Part shown: positions 38,415 to 46,598 of the stretch, piece by piece | Numbering within the stretch: position 1 is the stretch's first letter | Layout: the number at the start of each line of letters is the position of its first letter | Source of the DNA: Flaviflagellibacter deserti | Lineage (GTDB): Bacteria > Pseudomonadota > Alphaproteobacteria > Rhizobiales > Methylopilaceae | Assembly (NCBI RefSeq): GCF_042652085.1 | Contig: NZ_JBHSJF010000006.1 | Location: 496,001-560,000, forward strand | Length of the DNA stretch: 64,000 nt | Direction of reading: 5' to 3' | Made by a program: the position numbers and the translations under genes | The notes under the pieces: model-generated | Told to the model about the DNA's origin: nothing | The model's database searches: none | What the model saw: the letters and a program-made list of their open reading frames with translations, nothing else

Positions 38415-38939
38415 ATGCGCCGTCTCGTTTTGTTCCGCCACGCCAAGTCTGACCGCCCCGAGGGAGTTGAGGATCACGACCGGCCGCTTGCGTCACGGGG
38501 GAAGCTTGCCGCCGGCGCCATGGGCGAATGGATGGCTGAGAAGGGCATCATTCCCGATCTCGTGATCTGTTCGACCTCGGTACGGACCCGGCAGACCTGG
38601 GCGCTGGCCAAGCCCGCGTTCGAGCCCGAGCCGGAGACCATCTACGAGGAGCGCATCTACGAGGCGCGGCCGGACGATCTGCTCGACGTTATCCGAGAGA
38701 CGAGTTCCGACGTTCAGACGCTCATGCTGGTCGGGCACAATCCGGGGATGGAGATCCTGACCGGGGTTTTGGCTGAGAGCGGGGAGCCGGACGTGGTCGA
38801 TCGGTTCGAGAAGAAGTTTCCGACGGCGGCGGTCGCTGTACTCGACTTCGAGGACGAGCCCTGGGCGGCAATCGAGGAGAAGACCGCCTGGCTGACGACC
38901 TTCGTGACGCCCAAGTTCCTCGGCATCCACGAGGAATGA
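38415..38939 (+). CDS. sixA: SixA-like phosphohistidine phosphatase
   Basis: A 174-residue histidine phosphatase superfamily protein. The catalytic R8-H9-A-K-S (RHG-type) motif is at the N-terminus, the conserved Arg pair lies in SVRTRQT, and the second His is H108 in LVGHNPG. E. coli SixA removes phosphate from Hpt/phosphocarrier histidines. The stop overlaps the ycjX start (ATGA), so it leads a three-gene unit with ycjX and ycjF. Its partner may be the divergent Hpt protein, which is inference. Confidence 0.87.
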   Translation: MRRLVLFRHAKSDRPEGVEDHDRPLASRGKLAAGAMGEWMAEKGIIPDLVICSTSVRTRQTWALAKPAFEPEPETIYEERIYEARPDDLLDVIRETSSDVQTLMLVGHNPGMEILTGVLAESGEPDVVDRFEKKFPTAAVAVLDFEDEPWAAIEEKTAWLTTFVTPKFLGIHEE

Positions 38940-40402
38940 AGGTTTCCGATCTCAGCCATGAAGCGCGCATCGTCGCCTCGAGCATGCTCGACGCGGCGGC
39001 GGAGGCGCTCAACCCGACGGTGAGGCTCGGCGTGACCGGCCTCTCGCGGGCGGGCAAGACAGTGTTCATCACCGCACTCGTCCACGCGCTGACGAACGGT
39101 GCGCGGATGCCGCTGTTCCGCGCCTATGCCGACGGGCGGCTGATCGGAGCGCGGCTCTCGCCGCAGCCCGACGATTCCGTCCCGCGCTTCGACATCGAGA
39201 CGCATCTGAAGGCGCTTCTGGAAGACCGGAAGTGGCCGCAATCGACCCGGCGGATCTCTGAGCTTCGGCTCATCGTCGATTTCGGATCCGAAACATTTCT
39301 GGGGCGCAGGCGTGGGACGTCGCATCTGACTCTCGACATCGTCGATTACCCAGGCGAATGGCTGCTCGACCTCGGCCTGATGGGAAAGACCTATTCGCAG
39401 TGGTCTGCGGAGACCGTGGCGATGAGCCGTCGCGGCGCGCGGCAGGAGTTCGCCAGGGACTGGCACAAGCACCTGAAGACGCTCGATGCCGCCGCGCCGG
39501 AAAGCGAAGCGGAAGCAAGAGCCTCCGCCGATCTCTTCACCGCCTATCTGCGGTCGTCCCGCGAGGCCCGGCACGCGCTTTCGGCATTGCCTCCGGGCCG
39601 CTTCCTGATGCCGGGCGATCTCGAAGGCTCGCCCATGCTGACCTTCGCGCCGCTCGATGTCGCAGCGGATGCGGAGCCGAAGCCGGGAACGCTCCATGCG
39701 ATGATGGCGCGTCGCTACGATGCGTATGTCGACGGCGTGGTCCGGCCGTTCTTCCGCGATCATTTCGCGCGGCTCGACCGCCAGATCGTGCTGGTCGACG
39801 TGCTGGCTGCGCTCGATGCCGGGCCCGACGCCGTGTCCGACCTCGAAACCGCGCTCGTCGATGTGCTGGCGGCGTTTCGTCATGGGCGGAATTCCTGGCT
39901 GACGGCGCTGTTTCGACCGCGCGTCGACAAGATCCTGTTCGCGGCGACCAAGGCCGACCATCTCCACCACACGAGCCATGACCGGCTGGAAGCGATCCTC
40001 GGCCGTCTCGTCCAGCGCGCCCGCGAAACCGCGCAGTTTGGCGGCGCGGAGGTCGACGTGCTGGCGATTTCTGCCGTCCGAGCGACGCGGGAGGCGACCG
40101 CCAAGCGCGGCAAGCAGGAGCTCCCGGTCATCGCCGGAACGCCGGAGCCGGGCGAACGCTCGGGCGACAAGACCTTCACCGGCGAGGAAGAGATCGGCGT
40201 GTTTCCGGGCGATCTGCCGGCCGATCCTAATGTGGCGCTCGCTCCCGGCGGCTATCGCGGCCGCGCCGAGACCGGCGAGGGCGATGTCGGCATCATCCGC
40301 TTCCGCCCGCCGAAACTCGAAGGCCCGTGGGGCAAGACACGGCTGCCGCATATCCGCATGGACCGCGTGCTCCAATTCCTGCTCGGGGATAAATTGGCCT
40401 GA
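38936..40402 (+). CDS. ycjX: YcjX-like P-loop NTPase
   Basis: A 488-residue GTPase-like protein with Walker A G35-L-S-R-A-G-K-T42. The family signature TLDIVDYPGEWLLDLGLM follows, then the region RFLMPGDLEGSPMLTFAPL and KILFAATKADHLHH (a TKxD-like guanine-specificity motif). YcjX/YcjF pairs occur with envelope-stress (phage shock) genes in proteobacteria. ATGA overlap with sixA and a 1-bp overlap with ycjF indicate tight coupling. Length fits the family. Confidence 0.92.
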   Translation: MKVSDLSHEARIVASSMLDAAAEALNPTVRLGVTGLSRAGKTVFITALVHALTNGARMPLFRAYADGRLIGARLSPQPDDSVPRFDIETHLKALLEDRKWPQSTRRISELRLIVDFGSETFLGRRRGTSHLTLDIVDYPGEWLLDLGLMGKTYSQWSAETVAMSRRGARQEFARDWHKHLKTLDAAAPESEAEARASADLFTAYLRSSREARHALSALPPGRFLMPGDLEGSPMLTFAPLDVAADAEPKPGTLHAMMARRYDAYVDGVVRPFFRDHFARLDRQIVLVDVLAALDAGPDAVSDLETALVDVLAAFRHGRNSWLTALFRPRVDKILFAATKADHLHHTSHDRLEAILGRLVQRARETAQFGGAEVDVLAISAVRATREATAKRGKQELPVIAGTPEPGERSGDKTFTGEEEIGVFPGDLPADPNVALAPGGYRGRAETGEGDVGIIRFRPPKLEGPWGKTRLPHIRMDRVLQFLLGDKLA

Positions 40403-41406
40403 TGTCGCAGAAACCCCGCCGTCCCGAGACGTTCACGCTCGACGATCCGGAACTCGTCTTCGCCGAGCAGCAGCCGGACGTGATCGACCTGATGGCCGAG
40501 CCGCCGCAAAACGGCGAGATCGCTGAGGTGTCGGCGGTCGCGACCGCCACTACGCCGCGCCGGTCGCGGCTCGGCGCCGTGCTCTGGACCGCGCTGGGCG
40601 GCCTCGTCTCGCTGGCATTCGGTCTTGGTGTCACCAATCTGATCGAGGATCTGTTCGCCCGCGCGCCATGGCTCGGCTGGGTCGGTGTCTATTTCACCGT
40701 CCTGTTGGTCATCGCGCTCGTGCTGATCCTAGGCCGGGAGGCTTTGGCGCTCCGGCGCCTTGCGAAGATCGACGACCTGCGGGCGAGGGCGGAGACCGCG
40801 ATCCGCACGGACGACCGGACGATGGCGCTCGGCGTCGTGTCGAGCCTCGAAGGCGTCTATTCCAGCCATGCCCGCACCGCGCGCGGACGCGCCAGCCTCG
40901 CCCGCGAGAAGACCGAGATCATCGACGGAGCGGACCTCGTCCGGCTGGCGGAGCGCGAACTGATGACGGGTCTCGACGCCGAGGCTCGCTATCTCGTCGC
41001 GGGCGCGGCGAAGCGGGTCTCGGTGATCACCGCTGTCGCGCCCCGTGCCGTGATCGACATCGCGGTGGTCGGCTTCACCGCCGTCTCGCTGATCCGGCGC
41101 ATCGCCGACGTCTATGGGGGGCGGCCCGGCACGCTCGGATTCCTGCGTCTCCTGCGGCAAGTGCTGACCCATCTCGCGGTAACGGGCGGCATGGCGGCGG
41201 GCGAGGGGTTTCTGGACCAGATCGTCGGCCATGGCCTGGCCGCGAAGCTGTCGGCGCGGCTCGGCGAGGGCGTCATCAACGGCATTCTGACCGCGCGCAT
41301 TGGCCTTGCGGCGATCGCCGTCTGCCGTCCGCTGCCGTTCGCGGCCCGGAGCGCGCCGACTTTGCGCGAGGTCGCTGGCGGCCTGTTCGACAAAAGTCCA
41401 ACCTAG
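40402..41406 (+). CDS. ycjF: YcjF/UPF0283 family membrane protein (TIGR01620)
   Basis: A 334-residue inner-membrane partner of YcjX. A cytoplasmic N-terminus is followed by two adjacent membrane helices (about 57-80 and 91-110, LVSLAFGLGVTNLIEDLF and VYFTVLLVIALVLILG). The conserved C-terminal part contains RDLIDIAVVGF-like sequence (here RAVIDIAVVGFTAVSLIRRIA) and GARLGEGVINGILTARIGLAAI-like text typical of the family. Function unresolved; linked to envelope stress in E. coli. Confidence 0.9.
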   Translation: MSQKPRRPETFTLDDPELVFAEQQPDVIDLMAEPPQNGEIAEVSAVATATTPRRSRLGAVLWTALGGLVSLAFGLGVTNLIEDLFARAPWLGWVGVYFTVLLVIALVLILGREALALRRLAKIDDLRARAETAIRTDDRTMALGVVSSLEGVYSSHARTARGRASLAREKTEIIDGADLVRLAERELMTGLDAEARYLVAGAAKRVSVITAVAPRAVIDIAVVGFTAVSLIRRIADVYGGRPGTLGFLRLLRQVLTHLAVTGGMAAGEGFLDQIVGHGLAAKLSARLGEGVINGILTARIGLAAIAVCRPLPFAARSAPTLREVAGGLFDKSPT

Positions 41407-41481
41407 CAGGGTCCGGTTCCGGAGCCATATAGGGGCTGGCCGGCTCGTCTCCGGCCTTCCAATCTTTCCAAGGACACTGCC

Positions 41482-42330
41482 ATGCCCACCAACGGCAAAC
41501 CCGTCTGGTTCATCACCGGATGTTCGACCGGATTCGGCCGCGAACTCGCCAGGCACACGCTCGAACTCGGCTATCCAACCGTCGTCACCGCCCGCAACCC
41601 GGCACAGGTCGAGGACCTCGTAAAGGGACACGAGGACATCGCTCTTGCTCTCAAGCTGGACGTCACCAAGGCCGAGGACATCGCCGCCTCGGTCAAGGCC
41701 GCGACCGAGCGCTTCGGCAGGATCGACGTCCTCGTGAACAATGCCGGCATCGGATATTTCGGCTCGTTCGAGGAGAGCGAGATGCCGGAAGTCCAGAAGA
41801 TGTTCGACATCAATGTCTGGGGTCTCGTGAACATGACCCGCGCCGTGTTGCCGCTGATGCGCAAGCAGCGCTCCGGTCACATCGTCAACATCTCGTCGAT
41901 GGGTGGCATCACCTCGTTCCCGACATTCAGCTTCTACCACGGCACCAAATATGCCGTGGAAGGCATGTCGGAATCGCTCGCCCAGGAAGTCGCTCCGCTC
42001 GGCATCAAGGTTCTGATTGTCGAACCGTCGGGCTTCCGCACGGACTGGGCCGGCCGCTCGGCGAATGAGGCGCCACAGACTATCGAAGACTATCACCAGA
42101 CGTCCGGCGCTCGCATGGCTCAGGTGCGCGGCTATTCAGGAAAGCAGCCCGGGGATCCGGAGCGCGCGGCGAAGGCGATCGTGAAGGCCGTCGAGGCGGA
42201 AAATCCGCCGCTTCGGCTCCTGCTCGGCAAGACCGCGTTCACGGTAGCCCAGCAGAAGATCGAACTCCTGAAGCGCGACTTCACCGCCTGGGAAGAGACG
42301 ACCAAGGGCGCCGACTTCCCCGACGCCTGA
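41482..42330 (+). CDS. SDR family NAD(P)-dependent oxidoreductase
   Basis: A 282-residue short-chain dehydrogenase of the classical group. Cofactor motif T12-G-C-S-T-G17-F-G19, the NNAG strand (LVNNAGIGYFG), catalytic S139, Y152 and K156 (YHGTK) are all present. The C-terminal stretch PGDPERAAKAIVKAVEAENPPLRLLLG is typical of the YkvO/DltE-like oxidoreductases with short-chain alcohols or aldehydes as substrates; the actual substrate is unknown. AAGGA lies about 7 nt before the ATG. Single gene. Confidence 0.9.
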   Translation: MPTNGKPVWFITGCSTGFGRELARHTLELGYPTVVTARNPAQVEDLVKGHEDIALALKLDVTKAEDIAASVKAATERFGRIDVLVNNAGIGYFGSFEESEMPEVQKMFDINVWGLVNMTRAVLPLMRKQRSGHIVNISSMGGITSFPTFSFYHGTKYAVEGMSESLAQEVAPLGIKVLIVEPSGFRTDWAGRSANEAPQTIEDYHQTSGARMAQVRGYSGKQPGDPERAAKAIVKAVEAENPPLRLLLGKTAFTVAQQKIELLKRDFTAWEETTKGADFPDA

Positions 42331-42418
42331 CCGATCCCGCCCGGATACCCTGATTGGCGAGGTGTCCGGGCGATCGGCATTCCGCTAAGACGCATCTGCC
42401 CCGATGGAGCTTCGACAG

Positions 42419-42880
42419 ATGCGTTCTCTCCGAATTCCGACCATTGCCGCCGCCGCTCTCGTCGCCAGCCTGGCATCCGCGCATGCCGATCCGGCAGCCG
42501 AGGCTTTCCTGCATTCGATCTACGATGCCTACAGCGGCGAGAACGGCGGCGGGGTCATGCTCGATGACGCGGCGCTGCCCGGCTATTTCACGCCGCATCT
42601 CGTCGGGCTGATCCAGGACGACATCAAGATTGCGGAAGCGAAGGGCGAAGTGCCGAAGCTCGATGGCGATCCCTTCATCGATGCACAGGACTGGAAGATC
42701 AGCGACCTCGCAATCAAGGTCGAGGACAGGGATGCGAGCCACGCGCTCGGCACCGTCAGCTACAGGAATTTCGACCAGCCCCAGGTGATGAAGCTCGACC
42801 TCGTGAAGGGCGCCGATGGCTGGCGGATCGAGGAGATCACCGGGCAGACCGGCAAGCTCAGCGCGATCTTTCAGAACTGA
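42419..42880 (+). CDS. DUF3828 family secreted protein
   Basis: A 153-residue exported protein. The signal peptide is MRSLRIPTIAAAALVASLASAHA, cleaved before DPAAEAFLHSIYDAY, the usual opening of DUF3828 proteins. The mature domain has QDWKISDLAIKVEDR and GWRIEEITGQTGKLSAIF. GGAG lies 10 nt before ATG 42419; the ATG at 42404 has no such site. Convergent with the AbrB-type gene, the two stops adjoining directly. Function unknown. Confidence 0.75.
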   Translation: MRSLRIPTIAAAALVASLASAHADPAAEAFLHSIYDAYSGENGGGVMLDDAALPGYFTPHLVGLIQDDIKIAEAKGEVPKLDGDPFIDAQDWKISDLAIKVEDRDASHALGTVSYRNFDQPQVMKLDLVKGADGWRIEEITGQTGKLSAIFQN

Positions 42881-43960
42881 TCAGTCGAGCGGGCCGTCCG
42901 GCGGCTCCTCGCTGCGCCTCTGGCCGCGTTTCGCCATGTAGCGGGCGAGATGCGGGCCAATGAAGAGCACCGCGAAGAAGCGCAGGGTCTGCATCGCAAC
43001 GACGAAGGGAACGTCGACCGGTGTCGAGGCGGCGATGATCGCGACGGAGTCCGCGCCACCCGGACTGGTGGCCAGATATGCGGTCAGCGGATCGATGCCG
43101 GCATAGCGCACGAGCAGGAAGGCAAAGAAACCGCAGATCGTCATCAGCAGCAGGATCGCGGCGAACACCTGGGGCAGAGTCCGGCGGACATGCCCCAGGA
43201 TCTGTTTGGTGAAGCCGAGGCCGTTGTTCCACCCGGCGAGCGCGTATGCGACGACGAGGAGCCACGGCGGCAGGAAGATGTCGATCAGCCCGAGCGGGTG
43301 CAGGATCGAGCCGATGACGAGCGGCACGGTGAAGCCGCCGGCCGGTATCTTCAGCCATTGCGCGATCAGGACGCCGGAGGCGGCGAGGCCGACCGTCTCG
43401 GCGAGCGGCACCCATTCGATCGGCGGAAACCAGACGATGTCGATCTGGCCGCTGATATCGGCGAACAGGCGCGCGACAAGCGGCGCGGCCAAGGCGACCA
43501 TCGCGACGCGCAGATATTGCATGAAGGCGACGAGCCGGGCGTCGGCGCCGTAGGCCTCGGCCATCAGCACCATGGCGGTCGCGCCGCCCGGCCAGCAGCT
43601 CCAGAACGCGGTCGTGCCGGGGAAGACCTGCATCCGGGCCAGCGTCCAGCTCAGGGCGGCGCTGGCGGCCAGGACCGCGACGACCAGGGCGGCGAAGATC
43701 GGGGCGTGGCTTGCGACCACGTCGAGCGTCGAGGGCGTGATGCTGCGGACGATGAGGCAGGAAATCAGCGCCTGGGCGCAATTATAGGGCAGGCGCGCGA
43801 CGCGGAGGGTGCCGCCGTTGGTGGCGACGAGGATCGCCGCGATAAGCGGGCCCATCAGCAGCGCGGCCGGAAGGCGTACCAGCTCGAGCAGGGTTGCCAG
43901 AACGGCCGAAAGCGCGATGAGAAGGGTCCATTGCGGACCGCGACCGAGGCCCGCAATCAC
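42881..43960 (-). CDS. AbrB-type membrane protein (duplicated AbrB domain family)
   Basis: A 359-residue inner-membrane protein with about ten hydrophobic segments arranged as two similar halves. In each half a Pro-Gly-Gly loop follows a helix (FWSCWPGGATAMVLMAEAYGAD and YLATSPGGADSVAIIAAST). That loop defines the PF05145 family (membrane 'AbrB', sometimes called ammonia monooxygenase). These are transporters of uncertain substrate and should not be confused with the DNA-binding AbrB. It follows ribB by 4 nt. Confidence 0.85.
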   Translation of the reverse strand: MIAGLGRGPQWTLLIALSAVLATLLELVRLPAALLMGPLIAAILVATNGGTLRVARLPYNCAQALISCLIVRSITPSTLDVVASHAPIFAALVVAVLAASAALSWTLARMQVFPGTTAFWSCWPGGATAMVLMAEAYGADARLVAFMQYLRVAMVALAAPLVARLFADISGQIDIVWFPPIEWVPLAETVGLAASGVLIAQWLKIPAGGFTVPLVIGSILHPLGLIDIFLPPWLLVVAYALAGWNNGLGFTKQILGHVRRTLPQVFAAILLLMTICGFFAFLLVRYAGIDPLTAYLATSPGGADSVAIIAASTPVDVPFVVAMQTLRFFAVLFIGPHLARYMAKRGQRRSEEPPDGPLD

Positions 43961-43964
43961 CTTG

Positions 43965-45047
43965 TCAGCACTCCTGGATGTCGGTTGCTTCGATGTCGAT
44001 GCCGAAGCCGGTCAGGCCGACATAATGGCGTTCCTTGGAGGCCAGCAGCCGGATCGAGGAGACGCCGAGATCGCGCAGGATCTGCGCTCCAAGACCGACC
44101 TCGCGCCATTGCTCGTCGCGTTTCGAGGCGGTGTCGTCGCGGATCGTGCTGACCGGGACGCCGGCGGTGCCGTCGCGGAGATAGACGAGGACGCCCTTGC
44201 CGTTCTTGCCGAAGGCGCGGAAGGCGGACTTGATCGCCTTGGCATTGCCGAAGACGTCGGTCAGGGCATCGGCTCTGTGGAGACGAGCGGGGATTCCGCG
44301 GCCATTGCCGAGATCGCCGTAGACGAGGGCGATGTGGTGCACCGCGTCGAACGGCGTCGTGTAGGCATAGCCCTTGAGCACGCCGATCTCGGTCTCGACC
44401 GGGAATTCGGAGACGCGGGTGACGAGCTTCTCGCGCGCCTGGCGATACGAGATTAGGTCGGCGACCGAGATGCGGATCAGCTCGTGTGCCTTGGCGAAGG
44501 CATCGACCTGGGGGCCGCGCATGACCGTGCCGTCGTCGTTGACGAGTTCGGCGATGACGCCGACCGGCGGCAGGCAAGCCAACTTGCAGAGATCGACCGC
44601 GGCCTCGGTATGGCCGGAGCGCATCAGCACGCCGCCCTCGCGGGCGATCAGCGGGAAGATGTGGCCGGGCCGCACGAAGTCCGCCGCGCCCATATTGCCG
44701 TTGGCCAGCGCGCGCACCGTCGTCGTGCGCTCCTCGGCCGAGATGCCGGTCGTCGTGCCGTGCTTGGCGTCGACGGAGATCGTGAAGGCCGTGCTCATCG
44801 GCGCGTCGTTGTCGGCCACCATAGGCGACAGCCGCAGCCGCCGCGCCTCGTCGCCGGTCAGCGGCGCGCAGACGATACCAGAGGTGTGGCGGATGGTGAA
44901 GGCGAGCTTCTCGGGTGTCGCGAGCGAGGCGGCGAAGATGATGTCGCCCTCGTTCTCGCGGTCGTCGTCGTCGGTGACGACGACCATGGCGCCCTTGGCG
45001 AAGGCTTCGATAGCGCCGCGGACGCTGGCGATTGGATCGTTGCTCAT
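43965..45047 (-). CDS. ribB: 3,4-dihydroxy-2-butanone-4-phosphate synthase with degenerate GTP cyclohydrolase II domain
   Basis: A 360-residue riboflavin-pathway enzyme. The N-terminal RibB domain (1-205) is intact: VTDDDDRENEGDI, TSGIVC, and RSGHTEAAVDL with the catalytic His and Glu. The C-terminal half (206-360) keeps the RibA fold but not the zinc site: the C-x2-G-D/x-C-x-C segment after RLH is replaced by RADALTDVFGNAKAIKSAF, with no cysteines. So it probably has only RibB activity, and the RibA-like half may be regulatory. Such RibB-X proteins occur in Hyphomicrobiales. Confidence 0.9.
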   Translation of the reverse strand: MSNDPIASVRGAIEAFAKGAMVVVTDDDDRENEGDIIFAASLATPEKLAFTIRHTSGIVCAPLTGDEARRLRLSPMVADNDAPMSTAFTISVDAKHGTTTGISAEERTTTVRALANGNMGAADFVRPGHIFPLIAREGGVLMRSGHTEAAVDLCKLACLPPVGVIAELVNDDGTVMRGPQVDAFAKAHELIRISVADLISYRQAREKLVTRVSEFPVETEIGVLKGYAYTTPFDAVHHIALVYGDLGNGRGIPARLHRADALTDVFGNAKAIKSAFRAFGKNGKGVLVYLRDGTAGVPVSTIRDDTASKRDEQWREVGLGAQILRDLGVSSIRLLASKERHYVGLTGFGIDIEATDIQEC

Positions 45048-45060
45048 GTCTGAAAACGGA

Positions 45061-45166
45061 CCTCATGGTGAGCCGCCCGCTTCGCGGGCGTGTCGAACCA
45101 GGGCCACACGCTCCTGAGTATTTGGCCATCCTTCGACACGGGCCTGCGGCCCGGCTCAGGATGAGG
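45061..45166. repeat. Intergenic palindromic repeat element (type A), copy 1
   Basis: CCTCATGGTGAG at the left and GGCTCAGGATGAG at the right are near-complementary arms. Inside are GTCGAACCA and CCTTCGACACGG, which pair, and a hairpin GCCCGC-TTC-GCGGGC. The element lies between aroC and ribB. A second copy with the same ordered blocks lies before argS (52629-52727). Confidence 0.85.
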
Positions 45167-45174
45167 TTGAGGGG

Positions 45175-46257
45175 TCAGCCTATTTGTCCCCGGTGGCGCA
45201 GATAGTGGTCGGCGAGCACGCACGCCATCATCGCCTCGCCGATCGGCACCGCGCGGATGCCGACGCAGGGGTCGTGGCGGCCCTTGGTCGAGACTTCGAC
45301 GTCGTTGCCGGCGCGGTCGATGGACTTGCGCGGCGTGAGGATCGAGGAGGTGGGCTTCACGGCGAAACGGGCGACGACGGGCTGGCCGGTGGAGATGCCG
45401 CCGAGAATGCCGCCGGCGTGGTTGGCGAGAAACACGGGCTTGCCGTCATTGCCCATCCGCATCTCGTCGGCGTTCTGTTCGCCGGTCAAGCGGGCGACTG
45501 CCATGCCATCACCGATCTCGACGCCCTTCACCGCATTGATGCTCATGAAGGCGGCCGCGATGTCGGCGTCGAGCTTGCCGTAGATCGGCGCTCCCCAGCC
45601 GGCCGGGACGCCGTCGGCGACGACCTCGATCACCGCGCCGATGGACGAGCCGGATTTCCTGATGCCGTCGAGATAGGTCTCCATCTCCTTCGCCGCGTCG
45701 CGGTCGGGGCAGAAGAAGGGATTCTCGTCGACCGCGTTCCAGTCCCAGCGCGAGCGGTCCATCTCGATCTCGCCCATCTGGACAAGCGCGGCGCGGATCG
45801 ACACGCCTGGGATGACTTTGCGGGCGATTGCGCCGGCCGCGACTCGCGCCGCCGTCTCGCGGGCGGAGCTGCGTCCGCCGCCGCGATGGTCGCGCAGGCC
45901 GTATTTGGCTTCGTAGGTATAGTCGGCATGGCCGGGGCGGTATTTCGCCTCGATCTCGGAATAATCCTTCGAGCGCTGGTCGGTGTTCTCGATCAGCATC
46001 GCGATCGGCGTGCCGGTCGTCACCAGGACGCCGTCATGCTCCATCGTGCCGGAGAGGATCTTCACCTCGTCGGCCTCGCGCCGCTGCGTCGTGAATTTCG
46101 ACTGGCCGGGCTTCCTTTTGTCGAGATAGGCCTGAATCTCGGCGACGTTGACCGGGAGAAGAGGCGGGCAGCCGTCGACGACGCAGCCCAGCGCCGGCCC
46201 ATGGCTTTCGCCGAAGGTGGTGACGCGGAAGAGATGACCGAAGCTGTTGTGGGACAT
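45175..46257 (-). CDS. aroC: Chorismate synthase
   Basis: A 360-residue FMN-dependent lyase making chorismate from EPSP, the last shared step of aromatic biosynthesis. Family motifs: FGESHGPALGCVVDGCPP near the N-terminus, DYTYEAKYGLRDHRGGGRSSARETAARVAAGAIARK in pieces around residues 112-147, and RHDPCVGIRAVPIGEAM at the C-terminus. Length is standard. It lies upstream of the type A repeat and ribB on the same strand. Confidence 0.97.
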   Translation of the reverse strand: MSHNSFGHLFRVTTFGESHGPALGCVVDGCPPLLPVNVAEIQAYLDKRKPGQSKFTTQRREADEVKILSGTMEHDGVLVTTGTPIAMLIENTDQRSKDYSEIEAKYRPGHADYTYEAKYGLRDHRGGGRSSARETAARVAAGAIARKVIPGVSIRAALVQMGEIEMDRSRWDWNAVDENPFFCPDRDAAKEMETYLDGIRKSGSSIGAVIEVVADGVPAGWGAPIYGKLDADIAAAFMSINAVKGVEIGDGMAVARLTGEQNADEMRMGNDGKPVFLANHAGGILGGISTGQPVVARFAVKPTSSILTPRKSIDRAGNDVEVSTKGRHDPCVGIRAVPIGEAMMACVLADHYLRHRGQIG

Positions 46258-46598
46258 AGCCGGCGCGGGGAAAAGGTGAGCTTCTTCTAGGCGCGGCAGC
46301 GGTGGGGGTCAAACCGGGACTGCATGCATTTTCGCAAAGTGGATAAAGCGCGTTTCCGACGTTCCCCGGACAAGTGCGCGCAGCGCACGCCGATCCGGGC
46401 CCAGCGCATGAGTGCGCCGTAGGCGCTCTTTGAATATTGAGCTTCGCGAGTGCACGCTGGGTCCCGGTTCTCGGGATGGGCGGGTGATGGTCCTCCGGTC
46501 GAGCCGGAGGATGACGCCGAGAAGGGAATGGCGCCAGGAACAACAGGAATAATCTCGATTCCGGCGCAACTGGCGCTGGGGTGAGCGCCTACCTCAAT
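46258..46598. other. 341-bp noncoding region with palindromes
   Basis: No coding frame is supported. The left part is ordinary spacer. From 46374 the sequence is dominated by palindromes: CCGGGCCCAGCG (46395-46406) faces CGCTGGGTCCCGG (46455-46467), and TCCTCCGG-TCGAG-CCGGAGGA (46491-46511) is a perfect hairpin. This looks like another dispersed Hyphomicrobiales repeat, related in sequence to 51330-51391 (shared GGGACCCA/GGGTCCC core). Confidence 0.6.
46374..46511. repeat. Intergenic palindromic repeat (type C-like)
   Basis: Long-range arms CCGGGCCCAGCG and CGCTGGGTCCCGG plus the terminal hairpin TCCTCCGG-TCGAG-CCGGAGGA. It lies between aroC and the LysR gene. Confidence 0.65.
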
